Below, one piece after another: positions 21,107 through 28,391 of a stretch of DNA of 64,000 bases. Position 1 is the stretch's first letter; every line of letters starts with the position of its first letter. This DNA comes from Paenibacillus sp. MMS20-IR301. Its GTDB lineage: Bacteria; Bacillota; Bacilli; Paenibacillales; Paenibacillaceae. Location: the NCBI RefSeq assembly GCF_032302195.1, contig NZ_CP135275.1, forward strand, positions 806,001-870,000, given 5' to 3'. Both the position numbers and the translations under genes were made by a program. A model generated the notes under the pieces. It had not been told where the DNA came from. It did not search any database and was given only the letters and a program-made list of their open reading frames with translations.

Positions 21107-21230
21107 TAACGGACACAGAAGCCCTTATTTCTTCTGAAAAGCAAGGTTTCGCAAGCTAACGGACACCAGAGCCTTTATTTGCTTCTTTTTACCTCATTTT
21201 TGCCCGCAGAAGAGGAAATAAGCGCGCTAC
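21107..21230 (+). repeat. Left part of an ACGGACAC inverted repeat array (50-bp period)
   Basis: Two forward 24-bp units of pattern TAACGGACAC-nnAGCC-nTTATTT begin at 21107 and 21157, exactly 50 bp apart. A third, reverse unit starts with AAATAAGCGCGCTAC at 21216-21230 and is cut by the IS element. Upstream, 20925-21106 holds no gene, only T-rich sequence with repeated GCTCTT steps. Confidence 0.75.
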
Positions 21231-21301
21231 TGGGATTAGAATGGAAAGTGGACGACTGTTAACGGACGGAGGGATAATAAGAGCAACGGAGGTGCGTCCC
21301 T

Positions 21302-21619
21302 ATGGGAGAAAAACGACAACGGTACAACGAAGAATATAAGAAGCAAACGGTGAAGTTCATTCAAGAACAGACGAAGAGCTTAGGGGACATCGCGCAAGAG
21401 CTGGACATTCCGAAAAGTACGCTGCACCAGTGGATGGGGCAATACCGGGAGCTAAAGAATGAACCGGTCGCAAGTATGGATCGGGTACGGGAACTCGAAG
21501 CCGAGCTCCAAGAGATGCGCCGTCAGCTTCAGGAGAAAGACACTCAACTTGCTGACACGGAGGAAGAACTAGCGATCGTAAAAAAAGCAGTGCACATCTT
21601 CAGCAAACCAAGGAACTAA
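21302..21619 (+). CDS. IS3-family transposase OrfA
   Basis: OrfA is the 105-residue DNA-binding subunit. It has an N-terminal helix-turn-helix (about 5-50, including DIAQELDIPKSTLHQW) and a C-terminal leucine-zipper-like coiled coil (about 55-95, rich in Glu/Leu/Gln). Near its end the run of seven A and one G at 21580-21587 is a classic -1 frameshift site. The downstream orfB frame is open from that point, so a fused OrfAB transposase is expected. Alone, OrfA usually acts as a regulator of transposition. Confidence 0.93.
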   Translation: MGEKRQRYNEEYKKQTVKFIQEQTKSLGDIAQELDIPKSTLHQWMGQYRELKNEPVASMDRVRELEAELQEMRRQLQEKDTQLADTEEELAIVKKAVHIFSKPRN

Positions 21620-21630
21620 GATTCCAGTTC

Positions 21631-22494
21631 ATGAAGGACCATCGCTCCGAGTTTCGCTTGGAGAAGATGTGCAATACCCTACAGGTATCCAGGAGCGGAT
21701 ATTACAAGTGGCTCAATGCCAAAGCCAGTTTGCAGGCACTCCGCAAGGCAGCCGTTATGGAGCGAATCCGGTACCATTTTGACGATCATAAAAAACGGTA
21801 TGGAAGTCCGAAGATCACCCGCCTGCTGCATCAGGAAGGCTATACGGTCACGAAACGCACAGTGAGTGTGTACATGCGAGAAATGAAGCTCCGCTCTATT
21901 GTATCTAAGCCATACCGTGTGCAGACGACCGATTCCAAGCATAGCAATCCCGTTGCACCAAACACACTGAACCAAGAGTTTAAGGTGCTTAAGCCCAATA
22001 CCGTATGGGTCACGGACATCACGTATATCCCTTGTCGTGGAGGTCGCTTATACCTAGCTAGCGTCATGGATCTATGCACGCGAGAAATCGTAGGGTGGCG
22101 GCTGTATAACCATATGGAGACGAGCCTGGTCTTAGACGCACTGCAGGCGGCTTACACGGCGAAGCGGCCCGGCGAGGGCCTACTGCATCACTCTGACCGA
22201 GGGTCTCAATATACCTCAAAAGAATATGTCGACCAACTAAAGACATACCACATGAAATCCAGCATGAGCCGTAAAGGAAACTGCTACGATAACGCCTGCA
22301 TTGAGTCTTGGCACAGTATTTTAAAGAAAGAGCTCATCTACTGTAATCCGCGCTTCAAAAACCCGGAACAGGCATATGATGCTATTTTCCAATACATTGA
22401 GTTCTATTACAATCGCAAGCGAATGCACAGCTCGCTGGGGTATCTTTCCCCCGCCCGCTTTGCTAAGCAATTCACTAAAAAATCCGTTGCGTGA
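21631..22494 (+). CDS. IS3-family transposase OrfB (DDE integrase domain)
   Basis: OrfB provides the catalytic integrase core (287 residues from the ATG at 21631). An N-terminal HTH_21 region covers about 40-90. The rve core shows all three acidic residues: Asp in WVTDITY near 129, Asp in HHSDRGSQYT near 189, and Glu in NACIESWH near 225. The frame is open back to the slippery site at 21580, so the functional protein is likely the OrfA-OrfB fusion. The C-terminus has the typical YYNRKRMHSSLGYLSP. No stop or frameshift damages it. Confidence 0.94.
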   Translation: MKDHRSEFRLEKMCNTLQVSRSGYYKWLNAKASLQALRKAAVMERIRYHFDDHKKRYGSPKITRLLHQEGYTVTKRTVSVYMREMKLRSIVSKPYRVQTTDSKHSNPVAPNTLNQEFKVLKPNTVWVTDITYIPCRGGRLYLASVMDLCTREIVGWRLYNHMETSLVLDALQAAYTAKRPGEGLLHHSDRGSQYTSKEYVDQLKTYHMKSSMSRKGNCYDNACIESWHSILKKELIYCNPRFKNPEQAYDAIFQYIEFYYNRKRMHSSLGYLSPARFAKQFTKKSVA

Positions 22495-22523
22495 CAGTCT
22501 ACTTTCTTGACAGAAGTCCATAC

Positions 22524-22583
22524 GGTCCGTTAGCCTGCAAAAAGTAGCCTTTTTGTTAAAATAACGGCTCTCGTGTCCGTAAG
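22524..22583 (-). repeat. Right part of the ACGGACAC inverted repeat array
   Basis: Read on the minus strand, the last bases of the IS-interrupted unit lie at 22524-22532 and a full unit (pattern TTACGGACAC, GAGAGCC, TTATTT) lies at 22559-22582. The two unit starts are again 50 bp apart. Together with the left part the array is forward-forward-reverse-reverse and could fold into a long hairpin. Confidence 0.75.
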
Positions 22584-22977
22584 AATCCGAAGTGGAATCA
22601 AGCATAATAGGTTTTGGGTCTCCAGGCTTCGTGTTTGCAGGGTTAGTGTTTTAATTTCCTATGAATATGCAATTCATAAGGTTTATGTAAGTATTTCATT
22701 GGTCGTCCATTGTGCAACATAGGACGGCCTTCGCTCTTGTTTTTGTTATTGTTTCTGCTCTTATCTTTTCTTTATCTTTTAGCTTTTATCTTTTGACCTT
22801 AGGACGTATCTAGATCCCTCAATCATTAAGCGTATCCCGTCAGGGAGGAAAAGCGCTCTTTAACCAACGCCTCTAAGCAGCGGAATTCTGAACTCTCACG
22901 CCAGTTGCCCTTAACGGGTGTCCAGAGGGCGGAGCCCTTGGGGCCCTCCCTTGGAAGGGAGGGTTTGGGAGGGATCG
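22584..22977. other. Non-coding stretch with pyrimidine-rich run and G-quadruplex motif
   Basis: No gene is supported here. Bases 22735-22800 are a strongly T-rich stretch with repeated TTATCTTTT steps. CCCTCCCTT / AAGGGAGGG (22945-22963) could form a stem. GGGAGGGTTTGGGAGGG (22957-22973) is a canonical four-run G-quadruplex motif with loops of 1, 3 and 1. It sits immediately left of the 14-bp tandem array. Confidence 0.65.
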
Positions 22978-23101
22978 AAAAGGGTTTACAGAAAAGGGTT
23001 TACAGAAAAGGGTTTACAGAAAAGGGTTTACAGAAAAGGGTTTACAGAAAAGGGTTTACAGAAAAGGGTTTACAGAAAAGGGTTTACAGAAAGGTTTGCA
23101 G
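22978..23101 (+). repeat. 14-bp tandem repeat array (eight perfect copies)
   Basis: Eight uninterrupted copies of AAAAGGGTTTACAG run from 22978 to 23089, followed by a degenerate ninth (23090-23101). Because 14 is not a multiple of 3, the array is not coding; the apparent peptide repeat arises from the three-unit cycle. It ends about 65 bases before znuB, so it lies in the presumed leader of that gene. Confidence 0.92.
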
Positions 23102-23165
23102 TAAAGGTCTTAAATGAGCTCTAGATTAGTTCGAAATGGTCTGTTTGAAAAAGGAGAATAATATC

Positions 23166-23969
23166 TTGGATATCCTATTTAGTGATTTTTTCCAGCGGGC
23201 ACTGGCCGGCGGCCTGATGATCGGCATCACCGCACCGCTGATCGGCGTGTTTCTGGTGCTGCGGCGCCTGTCGATGATCGGGGATACGCTGGCACATGTA
23301 ACGATTGCCGGGGTGGCGCTGGGCTTCCTGACCGGTTTTTATCCGCTGGGTGCGGGGCTGATCTTTGCCGTAATCGCCTCATTTGCGATTGAAAAGCTGC
23401 GTAAGGCGTATAAAAGCTACGCTGAGCTGTCGATTGCGATCATCATGTCGGGCGGGGTGGCGCTGGCCTCACTGTTCTTCACGCTGGGCAAAGGGTATAA
23501 TGCAGATGTGATGAGCTACCTGTTCGGCAGCATCTATACGCTGAATAATACAGACTTGATTGTAGTGGGGATTGTAACGATTGCAGTGGTCCTTGTGGTA
23601 ACCCTGTTCTTCAAAGAGTTCTTCCTGCTCAGCTTCGAGGAGGATGCGGCCAGTGTCAGCGGACTGCCGGTGAAGCTGCTGAATATGCTGATTACTGTAC
23701 TTACAGCGCTTGTGATCAGCACGGCGATCAAGATTGTCGGCTCGCTGCTGGTGTCAGCGCTACTGACCATTCCGGTAGCGGTCAGCCTGCTGCTGTCCCG
23801 CAGCTTCAAATCCTCGGTGATGCTCTCGGTAATCATAGCTGAAATTGCAGTTGTGGGCGGTCTGGTGATTGCCGGAGTATGGAACCTCGCACCAGGGGCA
23901 ACGATTGTGCTGCTGCTGATTGCCCTGTTAACCTTGACGCTAATCGGCAAAAAGGGCCTGCCCGCCTAA
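23166..23969 (+). CDS. znuB: Zinc ABC transporter permease (ZnuB, ABC-3 family)
   Basis: ZnuB is the membrane channel of the zinc importer. The 267-residue product has about eight membrane segments typical of the ABC-3 (TroC/ZnuB) family, starting with the conserved region LAGGLMIGITAPLIGVFLV. I choose the TTG at 23166 because AAGGAG (23151-23156) is nine bases upstream; an earlier in-frame ATG at 23136 has no ribosome site. It belongs with znuA and znuC but is separated from znuC by repeats and an IS3 element. Its transcription may therefore now depend on read-through or on a promoter within the inserted material. Confidence 0.9.
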   Translation: MDILFSDFFQRALAGGLMIGITAPLIGVFLVLRRLSMIGDTLAHVTIAGVALGFLTGFYPLGAGLIFAVIASFAIEKLRKAYKSYAELSIAIIMSGGVALASLFFTLGKGYNADVMSYLFGSIYTLNNTDLIVVGIVTIAVVLVVTLFFKEFFLLSFEEDAASVSGLPVKLLNMLITVLTALVISTAIKIVGSLLVSALLTIPVAVSLLLSRSFKSSVMLSVIIAEIAVVGGLVIAGVWNLAPGATIVLLLIALLTLTLIGKKGLPA

Positions 23970-24050
23970 TAGCCGGAACTACATAAGAAGCTTGAATACT
24001 GCAAATGCGGAAGTGACCCGGTCCGGGTACTTGGAAGGAGAGATGCGCAA

Positions 24051-24764
24051 GTGTCCAGCCTTAATGCAGGAATTGCTTTTGCCGCCGGAGTGGCCTCGTT
24101 CATATCACCTTGCTGTCTGCCGCTTTATCCTTCTTATCTCTCCTATATTACGGGCCTGTCCGTACAGGAGCTGAAGAGCGGGGGAAACAGCAAAGAGGTC
24201 CGTTTCCGGACCCTTTCGCATACGCTGGCCTTTATTTTGGGCTTCTCCGCCGTCTTCTATACCTTAGGCTTCGGAGCTGGGCTGTTCGGTCAATTCTTCA
24301 ACGGCCAGCGGGATCTGATCCGCCAGCTGTCGGCCCTGCTGATCATTATAATGGGCTTATTTCTGCTTGGCATATTCCAGCCGCAGTTTCTGCTGCGGGA
24401 GCGGAAGCTGGAGCTGAAATGGAGGCCGGCGGGCTACCTTGGCTCATTTATCTTCGGCATCGGCTTCTCCGCAGGCTGGTCACCGTGCATCGGGCCGATT
24501 TTAACTGCAATTATTGCCCTTTCCGCCAGTGATCCCGGCACCTGGTTTCCGCTGATAACTGCTTACAGCGCCGGATTTGCACTGCCGTTCTTCGGACTTG
24601 CTTTTTTCCTGGGCGGGGCGCGGAAGATTCTGAAATACTCCAGTCTGCTGATGAAGCTTGGCGGCGGACTGATGGTGTTCATGGGCATTCTGCTGTTCAC
24701 CGACCAGATGTTCCGGATTACAGTCTGGCTGCAGGGAATCACGCCGGAGTGGCTGATTTTTTAA
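24051..24764 (+). CDS. ccdA: Cytochrome c biogenesis / thiol-disulfide transporter CcdA
   Basis: CcdA carries reducing equivalents across the membrane to extracytoplasmic thiol-disulfide proteins, used in cytochrome c maturation and spore synthesis. The 237-residue product has six hydrophobic segments. The two functional cysteine regions are visible: ISPCCLPLYPSY near residues 18-29 and GWSPCIGP near 144-151. The GTG at 24051 follows GGAAGGAG. The coding end overlaps that of splB on the opposite strand (the stop codons share TTAA), with no terminator between them. Confidence 0.92.
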   Translation: MSSLNAGIAFAAGVASFISPCCLPLYPSYLSYITGLSVQELKSGGNSKEVRFRTLSHTLAFILGFSAVFYTLGFGAGLFGQFFNGQRDLIRQLSALLIIIMGLFLLGIFQPQFLLRERKLELKWRPAGYLGSFIFGIGFSAGWSPCIGPILTAIIALSASDPGTWFPLITAYSAGFALPFFGLAFFLGGARKILKYSSLLMKLGGGLMVFMGILLFTDQMFRITVWLQGITPEWLIF

Positions 24765-25837
24765 GTGAAGTAATCAATACCCGCTTCCGGGAAATGTTCG
24801 AAGATCCGCTCTGTGATGAACTCGCGCAGGGCGGTTTGCTGTTCGTCGGGATAGACATACTTGTTCTGGCCCCACTTGCCCCATTTCTTCTTGCGTTTCT
24901 CCATATCCATCTCCAGCTTCGATTTCGGATAACGCTTCTCGATGACCGTCTTGGCTGTCTTGGTGAAGCGGTGCTGTATCATTTCAAAGGTTAAGCCTTT
25001 GCCGGTTCCCGGAGGAAGCGACCGGGCCAGCTTCTCCAGCAGCTCCGCATAGCCCTGCTCCCAGCCGTCATGCCATATGATCGGCGCGATGATGAAGCCC
25101 AGCGGATAACCGGCCCGGGCAATCTGGCCAGCGGCCTCGATCCGCTCCTCAAAGCGTGAGGTGGCGGGCTCGAAATTTTTGATCACATAATCGGCATTTA
25201 CGCTGAAGCGTACGCGGGTGTGGCCGTTATGCTTCAGCTGAAGCAGAGGCTCGACATGCTGGTATTTGGTCACGAAACGCAGGCGCCCGAGCGGCTCTTC
25301 AGCCATGAACTCAATTAGTTCGGCCAGTGATCCGGTAATATGCTCAAGACCCAGCGGATCTGAGGTACAGGCTGCCTCGAAGGTAGTAATTTCCGGTGCG
25401 CGTTCCGTGATATATTTTTTGGCAGCATCGATGATGTCCCCTGTATTGACATATACCCGGATATAGGGCTTGGAACCGAGTGTGGTCTGCAGATAGCAAT
25501 AATGGCAATGGCCCATACAGCCGGTGGCAATCGGAATCGCATAATCGGCGGACGGCTTGGACTGGTCAAAATTCAATGTTTTGCGGAGTCCGACGACAAG
25601 TGTCCGCTTGGCGATTTTGTATTGCTGGGCCTCGGTCTCACCGGGCAGGTTGGTAATCCGGTTATGCGAGGTCGTCATGCGGAACGGGATATTCCGGGCT
25701 TTAACCCACTCCATAATCCGCTCCCCTTTGGGGTATTTCAGGGCATCCGGCTCAAAGAACACAAGCTCCGGAATGAACAGCCCTGTAGGTTTCCGCGGTC
25801 TTGAGGCAGGAGGGCGTTCAGGGGTTATTAAGGTCAT
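24761..25837 (-). CDS. splB: Spore photoproduct lyase SplB (radical SAM)
   Basis: SplB reverses the thymine dimer 'spore photoproduct' directly in DNA during germination, using a radical-SAM mechanism. The 358-residue product shows the C-x3-C-x2-C motif in GCMGHCHYCYLQT (about residues 108-120). The extra conserved cysteine of SP lyases is in AACTSDP near 159. AAGGAG lies nine bases before the ATG at 25837. It is monocistronic on the minus strand and converges with ccdA. In Bacillus it is expressed in the forespore; I did not find a convincing sigma-G promoter. Confidence 0.93.
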   Translation of the reverse strand: MTLITPERPPASRPRKPTGLFIPELVFFEPDALKYPKGERIMEWVKARNIPFRMTTSHNRITNLPGETEAQQYKIAKRTLVVGLRKTLNFDQSKPSADYAIPIATGCMGHCHYCYLQTTLGSKPYIRVYVNTGDIIDAAKKYITERAPEITTFEAACTSDPLGLEHITGSLAELIEFMAEEPLGRLRFVTKYQHVEPLLQLKHNGHTRVRFSVNADYVIKNFEPATSRFEERIEAAGQIARAGYPLGFIIAPIIWHDGWEQGYAELLEKLARSLPPGTGKGLTFEMIQHRFTKTAKTVIEKRYPKSKLEMDMEKRKKKWGKWGQNKYVYPDEQQTALREFITERIFEHFPEAGIDYFT

Positions 25838-26029
25838 GAATTCACACTCCTTAGCTATGAGGATACCGTTATTGTGCCGGTTTGCACGGCATTGAAATCA
25901 TGGTAAACATCGCTAGGCGGAGATGCGGCTGTTCGGTTGGACTTGCCAAGGGGCGGCAGAAACATGTATCATTGTTAGAGCAAGGTTCGGCCCTGGCGCC
26001 ACGCTCATTATAGAAAAGAGGTAAAGTTA

Positions 26030-26455
26030 ATGCCAACACCCAGCATGGAGGATTATTTGGAGCGCATATACAAGCTCATCGATGAGAAGGGTTATGCGCG
26101 GGTCTCGGATATTGCCGAGGGTCTGGAAGTACACCCCTCCTCCGTGACCAAGATGATCCAAAAACTGGATAAGGACGAATATCTCATCTATGAGAAATAT
26201 CGTGGGCTTGTCCTAACAAGCAAAGGGAAAAAAGTGGGAAAACGTCTTGTGGACCGCCATCAGCTGCTGGAGGAATTCCTCGGACTTATCGGGGTTCAAC
26301 AAGAGCATATTTATAAGGATGTTGAAGGCATTGAGCATCATTTGAGCTGGGATTCCATCACCCGGATCGAAACGCTGGTGGAGTATTTCCGCCGCGATGA
26401 AGCCCGTCTTCAAACCTTATACGATATTCACCATGAAATGGCCGGCGACTCATAA
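26030..26455 (+). CDS. mntR: Manganese transport regulator MntR (DtxR family)
   Basis: MntR senses Mn(II) and represses manganese uptake. The 141-residue product has the N-terminal winged helix ([12 protein letters not shown], then a helix-turn-helix around 22-50). A dimerisation/metal-binding domain follows, with metal ligands such as the early aspartate (EDYLE) and the histidine pair in [10 protein letters not shown] near 100-109. The length fits Bacillus MntR (142). A strong bidirectional terminator follows. Confidence 0.93.
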   Translation: MPTPSMEDYLERIYKLIDEKGYARVSDIAEGLEVHPSSVTKMIQKLDKDEYLIYEKYRGLVLTSKGKKVGKRLVDRHQLLEEFLGLIGVQQEHIYKDVEGIEHHLSWDSITRIETLVEYFRRDEARLQTLYDIHHEMAGDS

Positions 26456-26555
26456 TCGGGGCTGTTTTTGTTTGATTAGCGCAACCTTTCCAGTTTTATT
26501 ACGTCAAAACGGGTACGTTCCTTTTTTATACCAGGAAGGACTCCGTTTACCCAAG

Positions 26556-26600
26556 AAGACGGCCCTCTCTCCCTGATCAGGACGAGAGGGCCGTCTTTTT
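26556..26600 (+). terminator. Strong terminator between mntR and the GHL10 gene
   Basis: A 14-bp GC-rich stem AAGACGGCCCTCTC / GAGAGGGCCGTCTT is followed by TTTTT on the plus strand. It would also work on the minus strand if it were transcribed. Confidence 0.9.
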
Positions 26601-26638
26601 GCGGCAAAAACCAGAACGAAGACAACAGGGGAGGAATT

Positions 26639-28315
26639 ATGAATTACCGTAAATGGATGTTAGGGCTGCTGGTAGTCATGTTATGTCTGCCGGTATGGTC
26701 CACAGGCGCACGTGCAGCAGCAGCGCAGATTACAATTGAGCTGGACGGAGTAAGTCTGAGCAGTGATGTTCCCCCGTATATTACACGCACCAATGTTACC
26801 ATGGTGCCAGCAGGGGTGATCAGCAAGGGGCTAGGCGCCGGGGTAATCTGGGACCAGGCCAGCAAGACTGCTACTATCAGCAAAGGTAATGATGTGCTGA
26901 AGCTGACCAGCGGCAGTAAGACGGCCGTAGTTAATGATGCCCGGGTCAGCCTGGACACCTCTGTACAGATTACACAAGGACGGGTAATGGTGCCTTTGCG
27001 GTTCGTCAGTGAGCAGCTTGGGCTGCAGGTTGTCTGGAATCAGGCAACCAAGCATGTAGCCCTGTATTCTAATGCAGAGATTGGCGGTCCGTCTGCACCG
27101 GCAGTGCCAACCGTACCGACGGTTCCTGCACCAACTGTACCCACACCTGATGTGACGGCCCCGGCGGTGCCTGTACCAACCGTACCGTCTATTCCCGGGG
27201 TGAAGGCCGGCAAGGCGATGAAAGGCGCCTGGGTGTCCACAGTGTACAACCTGGACTGGCCTTCCACTGCCTCTGCGGGAAATGCAGATAAGCAGAAGAA
27301 GGAGTTTGACAGCCTGCTGGACAAGCTTCAGGCAGCCGGATTCAACAGCGTGTTCGTACAGGTAAGACCTTCAGCAGATGCCTTGTATCCCTCGCAGCTA
27401 GTACCTTGGTCTAAGGTACTGACAGGTACAGAAGGGAAGCAGCCCGGATATGATCCGCTGGACTATATGGTCAGCGCAGCCCATAGCCGGGGCATGCAGT
27501 TCCACGCCTGGTTCAATCCGTTCCGTGCAGCAACTGCAGCGGACACCAAAGGCCTTGCTGAGAATCATGTAGCTAAGCTGCACCCGGAGTGGATTGTCAA
27601 AGCTGACAACAAGCTGTATATCAATCCGGGGATTCCCGAGGCTCGGCAGCATATTATCGACACGGTGATGGAAGTTGTAAGAGGTTATGATATTGACGGC
27701 GTACATCTGGATGATTATTTCTATCCTTCAGGCGTAACGTTTGCTGATGATGCTGCATTTAAAACCTATAATGCTACAGCTATTACCTCTAAAGGGGACT
27801 GGCGGCGTGATAATATCAATCAGTTCATCTCCAGGCTGGGTAATGAGATCCATGCAGTGAAGCCGGCTGTATCCTACGGCGTGAGCCCGTTCGGGGTATG
27901 GCGCAACAAGAAAGCGGACAGTACCGGCTCGGATACTACTGCGGGTGTGTCGGCGTATGACGACATGTATGCGGATGTCCGGGCCTGGATCCAGAATGGC
28001 TGGGTGGATTATGTTGCCCCGCAAATTTACTGGAGTCTCTCATTCAGTGCTGCACGGTACGACAAGCTGGTAGACTGGTGGGTGAATGAAGTCTCGGGCA
28101 CAGGTGTCAAGCTGTATACCGGACTGGCCTCCTACAAGGTGGGGGATACAAAGCAGACCGCAGAATGGCAGAGTGCTGAGCAGATTATCAATCAGCTGAA
28201 ATATAATGAGCAATATGATGCCGTGTCCGGCAGCATCCTGTTCCGGGCAAATGATATCGTAGCAAGGGACCCGTTCGGGCTGGCAGGCCTGCTAAGCTTT
28301 TATTTCAAATCATAA
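26639..28315 (+). CDS. Secreted GHL10-family glycoside hydrolase with stalk domain
   Basis: This is probably an extracytoplasmic carbohydrate-active enzyme of the GHL10 (DUF187) group, whose members act on cell-wall or surface polysaccharides. The 558-residue product has a signal peptide (1-27). A copper-amine-oxidase-like stalk domain covers about 30-145, and a Pro/Val/Thr linker about 148-190. A TIM-barrel-like catalytic domain covers about 195-520, including GAWVSTVYNLDWPS, VQVRPSADALYPS and HAWFNPFRA. The acidic pair in DGVHLDDYFYP (near 352) resembles the family's active-site region. The substrate is not determined. It shares the stalk module with the 13265 protein. Confidence 0.85.
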   Translation: MNYRKWMLGLLVVMLCLPVWSTGARAAAAQITIELDGVSLSSDVPPYITRTNVTMVPAGVISKGLGAGVIWDQASKTATISKGNDVLKLTSGSKTAVVNDARVSLDTSVQITQGRVMVPLRFVSEQLGLQVVWNQATKHVALYSNAEIGGPSAPAVPTVPTVPAPTVPTPDVTAPAVPVPTVPSIPGVKAGKAMKGAWVSTVYNLDWPSTASAGNADKQKKEFDSLLDKLQAAGFNSVFVQVRPSADALYPSQLVPWSKVLTGTEGKQPGYDPLDYMVSAAHSRGMQFHAWFNPFRAATAADTKGLAENHVAKLHPEWIVKADNKLYINPGIPEARQHIIDTVMEVVRGYDIDGVHLDDYFYPSGVTFADDAAFKTYNATAITSKGDWRRDNINQFISRLGNEIHAVKPAVSYGVSPFGVWRNKKADSTGSDTTAGVSAYDDMYADVRAWIQNGWVDYVAPQIYWSLSFSAARYDKLVDWWVNEVSGTGVKLYTGLASYKVGDTKQTAEWQSAEQIINQLKYNEQYDAVSGSILFRANDIVARDPFGLAGLLSFYFKS

Positions 28316-28335
28316 CTTCATAAGGAGTCATGAAT

Positions 28336-28384
28336 ATTCCCCCGTGGTCATAGATAAGCAATAAGATCTATGGAACGGGGGAAT
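28336..28384 (+). promoter_or_regulatory. Hairpin sequestering the ribosome-binding site of the patatin gene
   Basis: The outer stem ATTCCCCCGT / ACGGGGGAAT and inner stem CATAGAT / ATCTATG form a long hairpin. The only Shine-Dalgarno-like sequence for the next gene, GGGGGAA (28377-28383), lies in the 3' arm, eight bases before the ATG at 28392. When the hairpin is closed, translation should be blocked; what opens it is unknown. Confidence 0.6.
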
Positions 28385-28391
28385 TGCCGTT

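Larger units (their letters stand above)
21231..22520 (+). mobile_element. IS3-family insertion sequence (IS150-like), intact
   Basis: The element of about 1290 bp carries orfA and orfB with an A7G slippery site between them. Its ends are TG...CA. The imperfect inverted termini share TGG and then GAAAGTGGAC against GAAAGTAGAC. A 3-bp direct repeat TAC flanks it (21228-21230 and 22521-22523), the usual size for this group. Removing the element and one TAC restores a complete 24-bp repeat unit, which independently supports the boundaries. The DDE triad is intact, so it may still be active. Confidence 0.88.

Noticed and set aside
22905..23124. Open frames of 68-70 codons with a repeated Lys/Arg/Gly peptide over the tandem array
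   Set aside because: The 14-bp unit shifts frame each copy, so all three frames show a repeat peptide. There is no ribosome site, and the array is clearly non-coding.
28330..28353. Seven-codon leader peptide before the patatin gene
   Set aside because: AAGGAG is only two bases from its ATG, too close for good initiation. I keep it only as a comment in the hairpin finding.
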